This document shows positions 45,260-59,304 of a stretch of DNA of 64,000 nt, one piece after another. A program made the position numbers and the translations under genes. How positions within the stretch are numbered: the first letter of the stretch is position 1; each line of letters starts with the position of its first letter. The notes under the pieces are model-generated. The model ran no database searches, was not told where the DNA came from, and was given only the letters and a program-made list of their open reading frames with translations. Source of the stretch: Luzula sylvatica (lineage: Eukaryota > Streptophyta > Magnoliopsida > Poales > Juncaceae); contig OX326961.1 in NCBI GenBank assembly GCA_946800325.1, forward strand, positions 37,157,043-37,221,042. Direction: 5' to 3'.

Positions 45260-46990
45260 ACTCAGTTTTATGCAATTTTTTTATACTACATCAATGTAAT
45301 TATTTCAACCATTAAATAATGACATGTCGCAAAATACAAACAACATTAACCATTGATCTTTTGTGACTAAGTTTTTTTGTAGACATTTATGTGTATTATT
45401 TTACACCTAGATTTGAGTTATTTAAAAGACTACATCACTTTACATTGATGATGTGTCATATTATTATTCGTTAAGTTCATGTTGTACCGATTATATTTAA
45501 TTTTGTATCATTTCACATTATGTTACATATATAAATATATAACACTAATAGATTAATATATACTATTATGAACATACATAAATTATTATTATTTTTTAAT
45601 ATAATTTTTAAAAATTAGAAAATATATTCACTTAAATTTTCTCTTTATTTTGAATTTCGTATTTTATCATATTTGTAACATTATTTTTTCAGCTTAAAGT
45701 AATGAAGACAATTGTGTAAGAAAATAAAATACAAAAATAAGTATAATTACATTAGTGACTTTAAATCCTAATTATTATTCTTTTATAAAACTAGAATTAA
45801 AAAACCCGAACATAATACTAAGTAGAGTCATATTTTTTTACTCAAAAAACTTCCACGTTATGTTTCTCAAAAATTAATAAAAACAATATGTATTGATTTA
45901 CCAAACACTACTAACTTCTTAAACGTATAAACATATTTTTTGCAATAATACATATGAAAGATAAAAATTTACCTCATACGAATAATTTCTTAAACTTTCA
46001 AAATGTATCGATAATATTTTTCTTGTTTGGTTAATTTTGTATTAGTTTTTGAGTGTTTTATCTTAACTTTGTGGATCATGACTACAAGATAATTTTACTG
46101 ACAATTTTAAATATTTACAATAATATAATGTACAAATTAATTGTATTTTCTGTAGGAACTAATTTTTTTTGTTAGTATTATATAGTCCATGGCGCTCAAA
46201 GCCTACCTAACTCTTGTATGGTTCATTCGCTACTTCTAGGTTTATTATGCTTGAACTATTCGAAAAAATGATGTAATAATGTTGTCATGTTTTTTCTCGT
46301 AAAATTATATTATATCTCAAAATATATTTATATCGTAGTATTATTATATGTACTTATCATGAAATTTATATATGATCATACTTAGACGTGTTATAAAATA
46401 TAATAATCTCAAAACAACGTGACATAATGTTATCTTGAAATGGTATTTTATTTATAATCATAAATAGTAGATTCGTATTAAAATGACAAATGTGATTATG
46501 TTGATCTCGACATAGCACGAGTATAATCCTAGTCCTAGTGTATATTAATTAGGAATTATTATTCAGGTTGATGTTAATTATATATTAGCTCATTGTTAAT
46601 TATGTAGCATATGTTAGTTACCATGTTAATTAAGTATGTCAATTAAGTGCGTTAATTAGGATAAGATTATTTTTTTAGTAACAAACAACATCACCTTACG
46701 TTCATGAAACGTGATAGATAGTTGTTTGTTAGACCCATTTAAACTGATTTTATTTAATGATTATCATTTCATATTAAATTACATGATAATACGTGAATAT
46801 AAATATAAAATGAGGAGATAAATTAGTGTATAATATTATAAAACATATATCAAATTTTATACTTTCAATTTTTGTACTTTTATGACTACAATTTTATTAA
46901 ATAATTCTAATTTCATGTTTTTTAAACAATTTGACGACTTAAAAAAATATATAATAATAAGGAAAAATGAGAATTTACATGTTAAAAATA
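45260..46990. repeat. Third copy and partial fourth copy of the ~0.5-kb repeat
   Basis: About 45265-45790 repeats the whole phrase order of the 42.7-43.9 kb copies. About 46680-46990 carries only its central part (ACATCACCTTACG, then CATATTAAATTACATGATAA). The intervening sequence is AT-rich and unrecognised. Confidence 0.6.
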
Positions 46991-46999
46991 CAAATAACT

Positions 47000-47565
47000 T
47001 TATAAGATTACAAAGGATGCATTAAATATTATTGCTATAATTTTAAAAATATGCCATAATATTAACTTAATTTGTATTTTCTTCAATTATTTTTTTTATA
47101 TTATATAAATTCTTAACTATTTTCTCTATTAAGTATGATTTAATTTATAATTTGAATTATGTTTTTGTTTCAAATTAAAATTCTAGTGTAATCAATTTTG
47201 TTAGGACGATTTGTCGAAACAACGATTACGAATCTACGATACATAGATATATTATTTAGTTTACTTCTAAAAATGTATGAATTATGTATGATGCCTCCAT
47301 TGTTTTTCACGACATCACTGAGATATGGTACAATTTAGTAAACAAAACCAGCTATAAGTTTTTACTACGGAACATATGCATAATTAATAAATTATAATTA
47401 TTATAATTATAATTACAAAAATATGATGAGTGATATATTCTTATTTTAAATAATATTATTATTGTTGAAATAAAGAGTAATAGATTTATAATAGTAAAAT
47501 TATTATGAAAATATCCCATTCACATGTGATAGCGTAATCTAGTATAGTTATGTCGGGCCATCTGT
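47000..47565. other. AT-rich gene-free stretch
   Basis: No gene or bounded repeat recognised. Confidence 0.45.
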
Positions 47566-47569
47566 GATG

Positions 47570-48300
47570 TTTCTATACAATTCAGAGGGGGTGAATATGC
47601 AATTTTAAGTCCTAATTTGTAAGTACGGTCAATTTAAATTAAATCAGAAATTCAATTCAATACGTTTGCTTGATTGTGTTAATTAATTAATTAATTTATT
47701 TTTTTGAAAAAACCCTTTGAATTTATACATTGACAAATTACATAAAGTTTTCGTACAAAATCACATGTTGAGAAAATAGATGGCCTTAAACACTTTAAAT
47801 CTATAATACTTAATTCTATAACCTATTACATAAACTCTAATACAACAAAAATTTCTCGAAATAAAATTTCTTTACAATTGCCTTCATAGATATGACATTG
47901 ATAGACAATGCTTAAACTTCGATTTCTTGAAGACTCCAATAATTTCGTGCGGTATACAAGTAATTAACACAAGAGATGTTACCGAACAAGCAAGATCGCA
48001 AACCCTCAAGATCGATTACAAAGTTCTTGAATAGTTGTTTTGTAACTTTTACTATCTTTTACTTGCTAGTCAATCAATTCAACTTTCACGATTACCTAAT
48101 GTTAGTTCAAATTTTGTTTGATTGTTTCAAAACAATTTCGATTCTACCAAAGATATTTTCTAATATGATTAACAAATATTTAGGAAAATGTGTTCACGAT
48201 CGCAAAAAAAAAAAAATCTATAACTGAATTAGATACCTTGACATAATTGATAGAAACGGTAATCGTACAAATCAAACCGAGAACAATATGACTTTAGATT
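47570..48300. repeat. Degraded copia LTR related to the gag-only element
   Basis: AATTCAGAGGGGGTGAATATG and AAGTCCTAATTTG correspond to the start of the young LTR (CTAGAGGGGGGTGAATAGG, AAGGTCCAATTTTCG). Later parts (AAGATCGATTACAAAGTTCTTG) are LTR-like too. It is old and no partner LTR was found. Confidence 0.5.
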
Positions 48301-48449
48301 TAATAGTTCAAATTATCGTTCTGATAAAATAACGTATTGTTTGTCAAAATTCATGGATCGTTCTGATAAAATATCTTTTAGATAGATTTGAAGAAAATAA
48401 ATAATTGATGAGTACCAACGGATTTGGATTCGAAAATCAATTTAGTTTC

Positions 48450-49185
48450 TGAATTATCGAAGAAGAATCCGTGGAAGATGCGAGTAAGCCACATGTCCAA
48501 AACAGATATATCGTTATAGAAAGGTATGTAACCATTTCTTAGGTTGCATGGAATATTATTAGAGAGGAATTCGAAACTTCAAGCTTCTATTGCAACTCCG
48601 AGGCGAGTCTCGATTAGGATATCACCAACTTCGCCTTAGCGACGCAAATCACCCTTTCTATGGAAGAAGTGGTCGAGCGAGTGTTTCAAGAAATGTTCAA
48701 ACAAAATAGATTGGAATCGAATTGCACGGCTTCACTTCCCGAAACTACTTCTCCGCATGACTCGGATCATGATGTATTTCTAAAACCCGAAATTTTCAGT
48801 TATTAGATTTGAATTGGATCCGATCTCATGTAATTATAATAATGAATTAGAGTTTGGATCACTCGATAATCACGATAATCTAGTACAAGAAGTGACCCCA
48901 TTTCGGAAAAACGAGAAGGGTAACAAGAGATTGATAAAATCTCTCCACACTAAAGTATCGACTTTCAAAATTTTAGTAACGTCGTACAAACACAATTAAA
49001 TGAAATAACTCATTTTTCTCAACGTGAAGATCAAATTCAAAAGGCGAGATCTCTCATTTAGAAGTGAAACTTTCAAATCTTAAAATTGATAGTAAGTCAC
49101 TTCGGAATGTTTGGGCAACAATGCTCCAAGCAAATCTAATATATACAAAAATCTTCTTGAAAAAACCGGGTAAAGAATTCAAGAA
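48450..49185 (+). pseudogene. Copia gag C-terminal remnant
   Basis: A plus-strand decayed gag. The frame near 48880-49000 reads EVTPFRKNEKG then HTKVSTFKILVTSYKHN, matching the coiled-coil part of the intact Gag at 32371-34599 (LEVKVSSLELSVKSYKAQL). Downstream, after frameshifts, the NVWATMLQANLIYTKILLEK-like segment matches other copia Gags. Several stops; non-functional. The 953-bp foldback element interrupts its 3' side. Confidence 0.55.
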
Positions 49186-50138
49186 GGAAAATTTTGGTTT
49201 GAATACGAAATAAGTTTGCAAATAATCAAGATAGCCAGCATAGTTTGATAATTTCTGAAAAGTCGAGAGATGTTAAACTGATTGACTTTTGAAAAATCGA
49301 GCATTCTTAAACAGATTTAATTACAATTAACAATCCTCTCGACTTTTGAAAAGTGGAGAGAAATCTCTCGACTTTTGAAAAGTGGAGAGGTTGATTTTAA
49401 TTCAAAATATGATATATTTCCCCAGATTTTACCATAACATCTTCTATGTTCTAATTAGTATATTTAATTAAAATGATAATTAGTACACGTTAGCTATTAA
49501 CTTAATACATAATTAATATTTATTCGAATTCATAAATTTGAATAAATTTTAATGAATATTTAATGATTTGTTCTAATTATCATGTTAATTAAATGCAATA
49601 GTACAAATATGGAGAATACGGCAGGTACATTTTGGAGGAGAGTAAATTTTTTTTAATATCAGTTTACTGTTGATGCGTTGAAAAAAAAATATAAAATTTT
49701 ATTGTACTCCAAAATGTACCTGCCGTATTTTCCATATTTGTACTATCGCATTTAATTAACGTGATAATTAGAACATATCATTAAATATTCATTAAAATTT
49801 ATTCAAATTTATGAATTCGAATAAATATTAATTATGTATTAAGTTAATAGCTAACGTGTACTAATTATCATTTTAATTAAATATATTAATTAGAACATAG
49901 AGGATGTTATGGTAAAATCTGGAGAAATATATCATATTTTGAATCTAGATTTCTCTCCACTTTTCAAAAGTCGAGAGGTTTGTTAATTGTAATTAAATCT
50001 GTTTTAGAATTCTCGACTTTTCAAAAGTCGAGAGGTTTGTTAATTGAAAAGTCGAGAGTGTTATTTCAGGTATTATCGAAATATGTTGGTTATTTTGATC
50101 ATTTGCAAACTTATTTCGTCTACAAACCAAAATTTCCC
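49186..50138. mobile_element. Foldback element, 953 bp, 9-bp duplication
   Basis: The element is one long inverted repeat: arms of ~430-450 bp starting GGAAAATTTTGGTTTG and a short loop near 49645-49690. Flanks ATTCAAGAA (49177-49185) and ATTTAAGAA (50139-50147) match at 8 of 9, which suggests a MULE. Both arms carry copies of CTCTCGACTTTTGAAAAGT, itself a near-palindrome, and the AT-rich core module. No coding sequence. Confidence 0.85.
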
Positions 50139-50399
50139 ATTTAAGAAAAAAGAATTATGTAAACTAAAATTTTCAAAACCCAAAAACATCAAAACTAAAA
50201 AAGGTTTTTGAAAATAAGAATAGTAAAAAATTCACTTTTATATACAATGACTATTCTGAGATTTTTTTTTGATAAAAATCAAATTTTTAAAAGGGATGGA
50301 TATAATAGGAATAATCATTCGGGACGAACTCATTGTCTACACAAAAGGGGAAGGATGAATATATTTAATTTAATCATGAATAATTGATTATTAACTTAA

Positions 50400-53010
50400 A
50401 ATTAATTTAGGATTTATATGTGTAAGCAGATAGGACTTCACTTTTTGAATTTTTGTAATTTTTTGTAATTTTCATTTGCTAATCTTCAATTACCAAGATT
50501 TTTGAAGAAAACATGAAAATTAAGTATTTGCTCCTTTTAGACATCAATTATGACATTTTTTTAGAAAAATATTAAATGTTTATTTTTGGAATGTGTTAGG
50601 TTTCACGTTTTGAATTTTTATGATTTTTTTTTGGAAACAAATAGAAATTTGCATGTGTTAGTCTTAATTCTAAAGTTTTTTTAGGAAAACATAAAAATTT
50701 AGTATTATGTTTTTTTTAATTTGGCATTTGTTTGAAAAATATTATAAATTTATTTTTCTAATGGTTTAGACTTCACTTTTTTCATTTTTTTTCTTGCGTT
50801 AGTCTTCAATTACGTATTTTTTTTAGGAAAACATGAAAACGGAGTATTTTGCTCGTTTTAGATATCATTTTTTGTTTTTTTAGAAAATTATCATAATTGA
50901 TTTTTTACACGGTTAGACTTTACATAATACGTTTTTGTGGAGTTTTTGGAAAAAAATAGATGTTTGACTTTAATTACGGAGTTATTTTGAGGAAAACAAG
51001 AAAATTTAGTATTTTGCTCCATTTAAACATCAATTTTGGAACTTTTTTAAAAAAACTTATATATTTTTATGGTGCCTTCAGTTTTTGCATTTTTTTTTTA
51101 AATTAGAAATTTTCTTGTGTTAGAATTCAATTACGGAGTTTTTTTTTGAGAAAACAAGAAAACTGAGCGTTCTGCTCGTTTTACTCATCAATTTTGTTAT
51201 TTATTATTTGAAAGGGTTATAGACTTCACTTTTTGCATTCTTTTGAAAAAATGAAAATTTGCACGTGTTAGTCTTCAATTACTTGGGTTTTTTGAAATTT
51301 TGTACTTTTCTCGTTTTAGACATTGATTTCGGCATTTTGTAGGAAAAATATGATAATTGATTTTTTTATGTAGATGTTAGACTTTGATTTTTGTATTTTT
51401 ATGAAATTTTTGAAATAAATTGAAATTTGGACGTGTTCTTCAATTACGGAGTTTTTTTTTTTGAGGAAAACTTGAGAATTTAGTATTTTTCTCCATTTAG
51501 ACATCAATTTCTATTTTTTTTGAAAAAAAATATTGTTTTACAGGTATGGAACTTAAATTTTTGCACTTTTGTTATATTTTCGGGAAAAAATAAAAATTTG
51601 CATGTGTTAGTGTTCAATTACGGAGTTTTTTTTTTGACAAAACATGAAAACTGAATATTTTGCTCGTTTAAGACATAAGTTTTTCTATTTATGGAAAAAT
51701 ATGATCCTATATATTTTTTTGTAGGTGTTAGAGTTCAATTTATTCGTTTTTTCAAAAAAAAATGAAAAAAATAGAAATTAATTGTGTTGGTATTCAGTTA
51801 CAAACTTTTTTTGTGGAAAACTTGAAAATTAAGTTTTTTGCTCGTTTTAGACATCAATTGCGGCCTTTTTAGAAAAAATATGAGATTGATTTTATTGGAG
51901 GTGTTAGACTTCACTTTTTGTGTTTTTGTGAATTTTTTTAAAAAAATCGAAATTTGCAGCATGTGTTAATCTTTAATTACAGAGTTATTTTGAGAAAGAC
52001 ATAAAAAATTAAATATTAGACATCAATTTTGAATTTTTTTGAAGAATATTATAATTTTCTTTTTTAAAAGGTGTTATACTTCGGTTTTTGCATTTTTCGA
52101 AAAATTGAAATGCGGACTGTGTCGGTCTTCAATTACATAGTTTTTTGAGAAAAATATAAAAACTGAGTAATATGCTCGTTTACACATAAATATTTGCATT
52201 TTTAGAAAAATACAATAATTTATTTTTTTGAGGTGTTGCACATCAGTTTTTACGTTTTTAATTTTCTTTGAAAAATGGAAATTTGATTGAGTTAGTCTTC
52301 AATTACGTAGTTTATCGGAAAACATGAAAATTATGTATTTTACTCGTTTTAGACATTAATTTTGACATTTTTAAGAAAAATATGATAATTTAATTTTGGC
52401 ATGTGTGAGACTTCATTTTATAGAAATTCTAGAAAAAATGTTGAAATTTGCACGTGTTAGTCTTTGATTACGGACATTTTTATATGAATAACTTGAAATT
52501 TTTTTCCGTTTTAGTCATCAATTTCAGCCTTTTTGAAAAATATGAAAAAAATATTTTTTAAAGGTGTTAGACTTCATTTGGTATAATTTTGCAATATTTT
52601 TGGAAAAAAAATAGAAATTTACATGTGTTAGTCTAACATTACGGAATTTTATTTTAGGAAAAGTAAAAATTAAGTATTTTTGTATTTTATGAAAAGTATT
52701 ATAAATTTATTTTTATGAAGTTATTCGACTTCACATTTTGCATTATTTTCGAAATTTTTTAATTCATTTTTTATTTATTTGTGTTAGTTTTCAATTACGG
52801 AGTTTTTTTTTAGGAAAACATGAAAACTGGATATTTTGCATGTGTTAGAAATCTATTCGTGTATTAGTCTTTTTATAGGTGTTAGACTTCACCTTTTATT
52901 TTTGTAAATTTTTGGATGAAAATAAAAATTTATTTTGTGTTAGTCTTTAATACCGAAGTTTTTTTTGAGAAAAAACAGGAAAATTAATTATTTGCTGATA
53001 TTAAGCAATT
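50400..53010. repeat. Diverged satellite array, ~164-bp period, ~16 copies
   Basis: Every 150-180 bases the same ordered phrases recur: GTGTTAGTCTTCAATTACGG, then GAGTTTTTTTT, GGAAAACATGAAAA, TATTTTGCTCGTTTTAGACA, TCAATTTTGGCATTTTT, and GGTGTTAGACTTCACTTTTT. I counted 16 occurrences of the TTCAATTACGG word or variants between about 50480 and 52935, an average spacing near 164 bp. Copies are strongly diverged, so the array is old. No coding content. Confidence 0.85.
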
Positions 53011-53727
53011 TTGATAAAAGAAATTAAAGCTATTAAATAATTTTTTGGAGGTGTTATGTTATATGATATTTCCTTTATAATATGTTAAAAAATATTTTTT
53101 GACCGAATTTGTTTAACATTACTTTTTCAATGATTTGAGATTTCGCGCCGCAACGCGGGAGAGGATCTTCATAGTTAACTATAATAATATTGTGGTATTA
53201 TTTTTTTTTCAAAAACATAAATAATAATATTGTGATATTAGAGTATAATTGCTGGAGCCTTATAGGTACGGTCATTAATCCCTCCTTAGATTTGATACAA
53301 AAAGTTAGTTATCTTAAGGGCCAAGGTTTAGATCAAATTATACATCACAAAAGAAAGGTATACGCAAATGGCTTTCTTTGTCAATTTAATTTTAGATGGT
53401 GAATATAACTTTCAGAAACTTTTAAGAATTAAGAGGGTTTTATCTTATTACAAAGTTTTTTTTTGTGCTGGACCATTTTGCAATCTTGACATAATTTCAA
53501 GACCGGAAAACAAAAAAACCTATTCGTTCCAAAGTCGGGGCCCCAATAATACCAATTTAATATAGGGGCCTGATGGGCTCACAAGAGTTGGGTCCCTGAC
53601 CTAATACGACAAAATTGTTGACTCCAACTCCAACACCTACTTAATGCCAAAAATTTATAATAGATCAAACCTAAATAGATATGTTCACACAATACTCATT
53701 ACCTATAATTTAAATTAAATGTTGACA
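53011..53727. other. Gene-free stretch with a GC hairpin
   Basis: At about 53144-53160 CGCGCCGCAACGCGGG can form a hairpin like those near Helitron ends, but no CTRR terminus follows. The frames at 53190-53565 show no known motif. Confidence 0.4.
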
Positions 53728-54693
53728 TATAATTTAGAAAAAAGCTCACTTTTGCCCCCCGAAGTGTTCCAAAAAGTGCAACTTGCCCCCCAAACTCTAA
53801 TTTTGTTCATTTTGCCCCCTGAACTCTCATTTTTGCTCACTTTTGCCCCCTCCATCAGTTAAGTGCCCAGTCAGCAGTTAAGTGATGACGTGGCAGTGTG
53901 ATGTGGCATTTTTTTGATGATTGTACTGCTGACGTGGCCAAATTTAGAATATTAAATTATACAACTCTTTAAACCCATTAACCCATTAAATTGAACCCAT
54001 TAACCCAAACCCATTATTAACCCAAACCCATTATTATAACCCAAACCCACTCACTCAACTCACTCAACCCCTCTCTCTCTCTCTCTGTCTCTCTCTCTCT
54101 CGATCTCGAGACGCCATTAGCTGGGAAGAAGCTTCACGACGCCACTCTCTCTCTCTCGCCAAAATCTCTCTCTCACCGAGCTCTCCTCTCTCGACAGAAG
54201 CAAGCGAGAGTATCGCCCATATCTCGACTCTTTCTCTCTCTCTCTGGACTAAGGTCAGATCTCACTCTCTCTCTCTCTTTCTCTCTCGATCGATCGACTC
54301 ATCTCTCTTTTTCTCTCGATTTTAGTTGAATTGACCCAAATTTGCTGAAATTAGGGTTATTTTCCACAAATTTCAGGAAATTTTCAGCAAAATAGGGTTA
54401 TTTTAGCCATTTTCAGCAAAAATTCAGCAAAAATTCGCAAATTTCAGGATTAATTTTGCAAATTTCGCAAATTTCGGCAAAATTTCAGTCAAATTGAGAG
54501 ACAATGGGATTAATTTCGATCAAATTTAGGGTTTAGAGTCAAAATTAGGGTTAACATAGTGCTAATTATGTTAATTTAGGGTTAATTATGTTTAGTTAGG
54601 ACCAAAATTAGGGTTTAGGGGCTGGCTCCAACCTCTTCGGGATTATTGAAATACTTTGATTTAACTTATCTTCCCTAATTATTTTCAATTTAG

Positions 54694-56182
<1,489 letters not shown>

Positions 56183-56640
56183 TGAAGTGCATGTTTATGT
56201 TGTGTGTCGTAGCTTGATGAATTCGAGTTTGATGTTATGATATTATATTATGTGTTGACTCTGGATTTATTATATTATATGCTATTGTTACGATTTGATT
56301 TAATAATGTTTAATTGTGTTGTTTCCCTCTAATTTATTATACTATATTATGTGAAATTGTCAAGTATATGAAATTTTAATCTTGTATATTTTTGAATTGT
56401 TAATAAATTTGTGTTCGATTGGTACCAAAATTATTCTTGTATTTTGAATTTTTAATCTTTTATATTCACAAAAATCGATTGGTACCAAAATTAATAAACT
56501 TGTGTTCGAAAATTAATAAAAAATATCCAAAAAATACAATACCAATTAACATCAATAAGCAGAAACAGTGGCAATAATCTTTACAATGATAAATTATCTT
56601 CCAAATTCGAAGACCACGAAGAGAGAGGATTAGAAAGAAT

Positions 56641-56730
56641 TCAGATCCAACGCTTCCTAACTCGAACCCAAACGAGCATTGCAACAAGGGCACCACCTAA
56701 ATGCGCTTCTCCCGAAACTCGGCCTTGTCC
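56641..56730 (-). pseudogene. Captured last exon of a rhomboid-like protein gene
   Basis: On the minus strand, after a splice acceptor (TTTTAG at 56731-56736), 29 codons read GQGRVSGEAHLGGALVAM and on to RVRKRWI then stop. HLGG within a hydrophobic helix near the C-terminus is the position of the catalytic His helix of rhomboid proteases, and the sequence resembles the end of plant rhomboid-like proteins. No Ser-containing helix is present, so only the last exon and its 3' flank were captured. The family call rests on a short segment. Confidence 0.55.
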
Positions 56731-56830
56731 CTAAAATTTCAAAATAAATTAATTCTAATTTTTTTTTAAGAAAATTGATATATTACGTCTCGAACCCGCC
56801 ATAAATCGGCTCCTATTATAAGGGCTGCAG

Positions 56831-57060
56831 GGGGGGGATGGGGCCCAGGGGCCGGGGGGGGGGGGGGGGGGGGGGGGGCAGGGCCTGGGGCGTGTGTGTG
56901 TGTGTGTGTGGGGGGGGGGGGCAGGGGCGTGGGGGGCTGGTCCTGTAGGGGGGGGGGGGGTGGTGCGCTGGACATGGGGGGCGTGGGGCGCTGGACGTGG
57001 GGGGCTGGTCATGGGGTGGGGCCGGTCATCGCGTGGGGGGCTGGTCATGGGGTGCGGGGG
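56831..57060. repeat. G-rich low-complexity block
   Basis: Runs of G up to about 20 bases, a (TG)n stretch at ~56892-56910, and repeats of GGGGCTGGTCATGGGGTG. Proline-rich frames on the minus strand are artefacts. Likely to form quadruplexes and to be length-variable. Confidence 0.8.
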
Positions 57061-57194
57061 CTGAAATCGCTGAAAAAAAAAAATGAAACGAAAAAATTGA
57101 TAAAATGTACCTAGTGATGATGAACCCTCCATGCTAAATCGCATAAAATCCTGAAATCGCTGAAAATCCCTGAAAATAGCCCTGAAATTGGACA

Positions 57195-57480
57195 AAAAAA
57201 AACCCTAATTTGCTGAAATTGGACCAAAAAAAAAATGCTAATTTGCTGAAAATGGCTGAAATTAACCCTAATTTGCTGTTTTTTTTGCTGAAATTAACCC
57301 TAATTTGCTGTTTTTTTGCTGAAATTAACCCTAATTTGCTGTTTTTTTTTCTGAAATCAACCCTAATTTGCTGGAAAAACCCTAATTTGCTGGAAAAACC
57401 CTAATTTGCTGAAAATTGCTGTTTTTTGGCAAAAATTAACCCTAAAATTCCACTCAAAACCCTAATTTCAAAAAATTGGG
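57195..57480. repeat. Short tandem repeat AACCCTAATTTGCTG
   Basis: About nine spaced copies of CCCTAATTTGCTG joined by T-rich or GAAAT spacers, in the right arm region of the Pack-MULE. Related words (AAATTTGCTGAAATTAGGG) occur inverted near 54340-54600, so they are part of the extended inverted arms. Confidence 0.75.
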
Positions 57481-58022
57481 GACAAATCAACTAAATCGAG
57501 AGAAAATTTCAGCTAGAATTCCACTCGAGAGAGAGAAAGAGAAAGCCATCGAGAAAAAGAGAAAGAGAAAGAGAAAGAGAGGAGCTAACCGGCGACGGAG
57601 AGAAGCTTAGCGACGGAGAGAACCTTGGCGACGGACTGGCGACGGAGAGAAGCAGCTTCTCTTTCTTTAATGGCGAGTGAGAGAGGAGAGATCGAGCACT
57701 TCTTCCTGGGTGAGAGAGAAGGGTTTAAATGATGGCTTAATGGATTTGATTAAATGGGTTAATGGGTTTAATTGTTTGTTATTGGATATATAATATTATA
57801 ATTTAAATTTGGCCACGTCAGCAGTACAATCATCAAAAAAATGCCACATCACACTGCCACGTCATCACTTAACTGCTGACTGGGCACTTAACTGATGGAG
57901 GGGGCAAAAGTGAGCAAAAATGAGAATTCAGGGGGCAAAATGAACAAAATTAGAGTTTGGGGGGCAAGTTGCACTTTTTGGAACACTTCAGGGGGCAAAA
58001 GTGAGCTTTTTTCTATAATTTA

Positions 58023-59130
58023 ATACACAGTGTGTTTTTCGTGACACGTCAATAATATAATACATACTGTGTTTACGTGTAATTTAAATTAATTGTTTCC
58101 AAGTCGATTAAATAAAACGAAATACGTTACTGATTCATCAATTTGTTTATTCGATTATAGTTAAACTTATTTAACATAATGCATATATAATAATTTGATA
58201 TATAAAAATATATGAACATAATTTTTTAATTATAAATAATTAAACAAATATAATGATTTTACTAAATAATGTTTATTTTAGTTCAAACCATCAATTTATA
58301 GATTATTATTAATATTTTATGTTGTCTAATCCTTGTTCAAAATTTAAGTTTTAATTATTTATTTTAGAAAAGAAATATATATATTTAAAAAAACGTATTA
58401 TACAACAACACGTGTATAATACGTATTTTTATTAAACAATTATAAAATACACGAATTGATGATTAAGATTGGGTAGGAAAACGTCAATACATATATTATT
58501 CGTAATACGTAATTGCTCGTGAATTATACGCGTATTAGATACATTTTACACTATAAAAAAACATATTTAAAAAATAAAAAACCACAATTAGATCGAATAA
58601 AAAAAAAATAATCGAACATAATAAATATTTAATTCATAATATGATATTTCAATAATAATAAATTTTAAATATCTTTTACGTAAAATATAAAAAAAATTAA
58701 ACATATAAAGTTCGTATACTTTTTGTATCGAATACGGCTCGTATATTTTAACCGTGGCTAAAACCCATTAAATCTATGAATTGAAGTTTGGCACAGAAAT
58801 AGGCGCATTAAAATTGTTCACAAAAAATCTCAGATATCATTTATACACCAAATCAAGATCTCGGATTGTTTTTAGCCCTAGCGGATGGCGACCGACAACC
58901 GGGTTTATCCATTAATACTCTAATCCAACATCTTTGTTTCTCTTAATCACTACACAAACACCCTCTCCAACTCCCCTCCCATAGTTCCATCTCCAAACTC
59001 AATCTCCACTATTCATCAATTTGGATCTGATAAATCAACGGCTAATAACTCAGTTGAATATAATTTGTCCGACCATAATAGTATGGGTTAATAAGCCTGT
59101 AATGACCTCCAGCTCTAAAAGAGCAAAGAA
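58023..59130. other. Gene-free region upstream of the methyltransferase gene
   Basis: AT-rich. The last few hundred bases should be promoter. A G-box-like ACACGTGT near 58410 is visible; no bounded repeat was recognised. Confidence 0.45.
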
Positions 59131-59135
59131 TGGAA

Positions 59136-59144
59136 TATATATAG
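59136..59144 (+). promoter_or_regulatory. TATA box of the PMT gene
   Basis: ATATATATA followed by GG, about 170 bp upstream of the leader-intron donor. It is the best core promoter match upstream of the leader exon. Confidence 0.55.
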
Positions 59145-59304
59145 GTGGGGAGATCTAATTAATTAAGAAGAAAGTGATATCTTTTCTCGCCATTTTTGTT
59201 TTAATTTATTTTTTGAATCTATCTTGAGAGAGTGGCGTGAAGCTAGTAGTAGACTGACAGAGTGACAGTGGTGGTGCGGATCTACGATTCGCCTTCTTGA
59301 ATCG

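Noticed and set aside
53144..53160. Second Helitron 3' end
   Set aside because: A GC hairpin is present but no CTRR terminus follows within the usual distance.
56755..57195. 146-residue proline-rich frame, minus strand
   Set aside because: It is a translation of the G-run/TG-repeat block and lacks any conserved domain.
57195..57480. Interstitial telomere repeat
   Set aside because: AACCCTAA-like words occur, but the unit is AACCCTAATTTGCTG with varied spacers, not the plant telomere heptamer.
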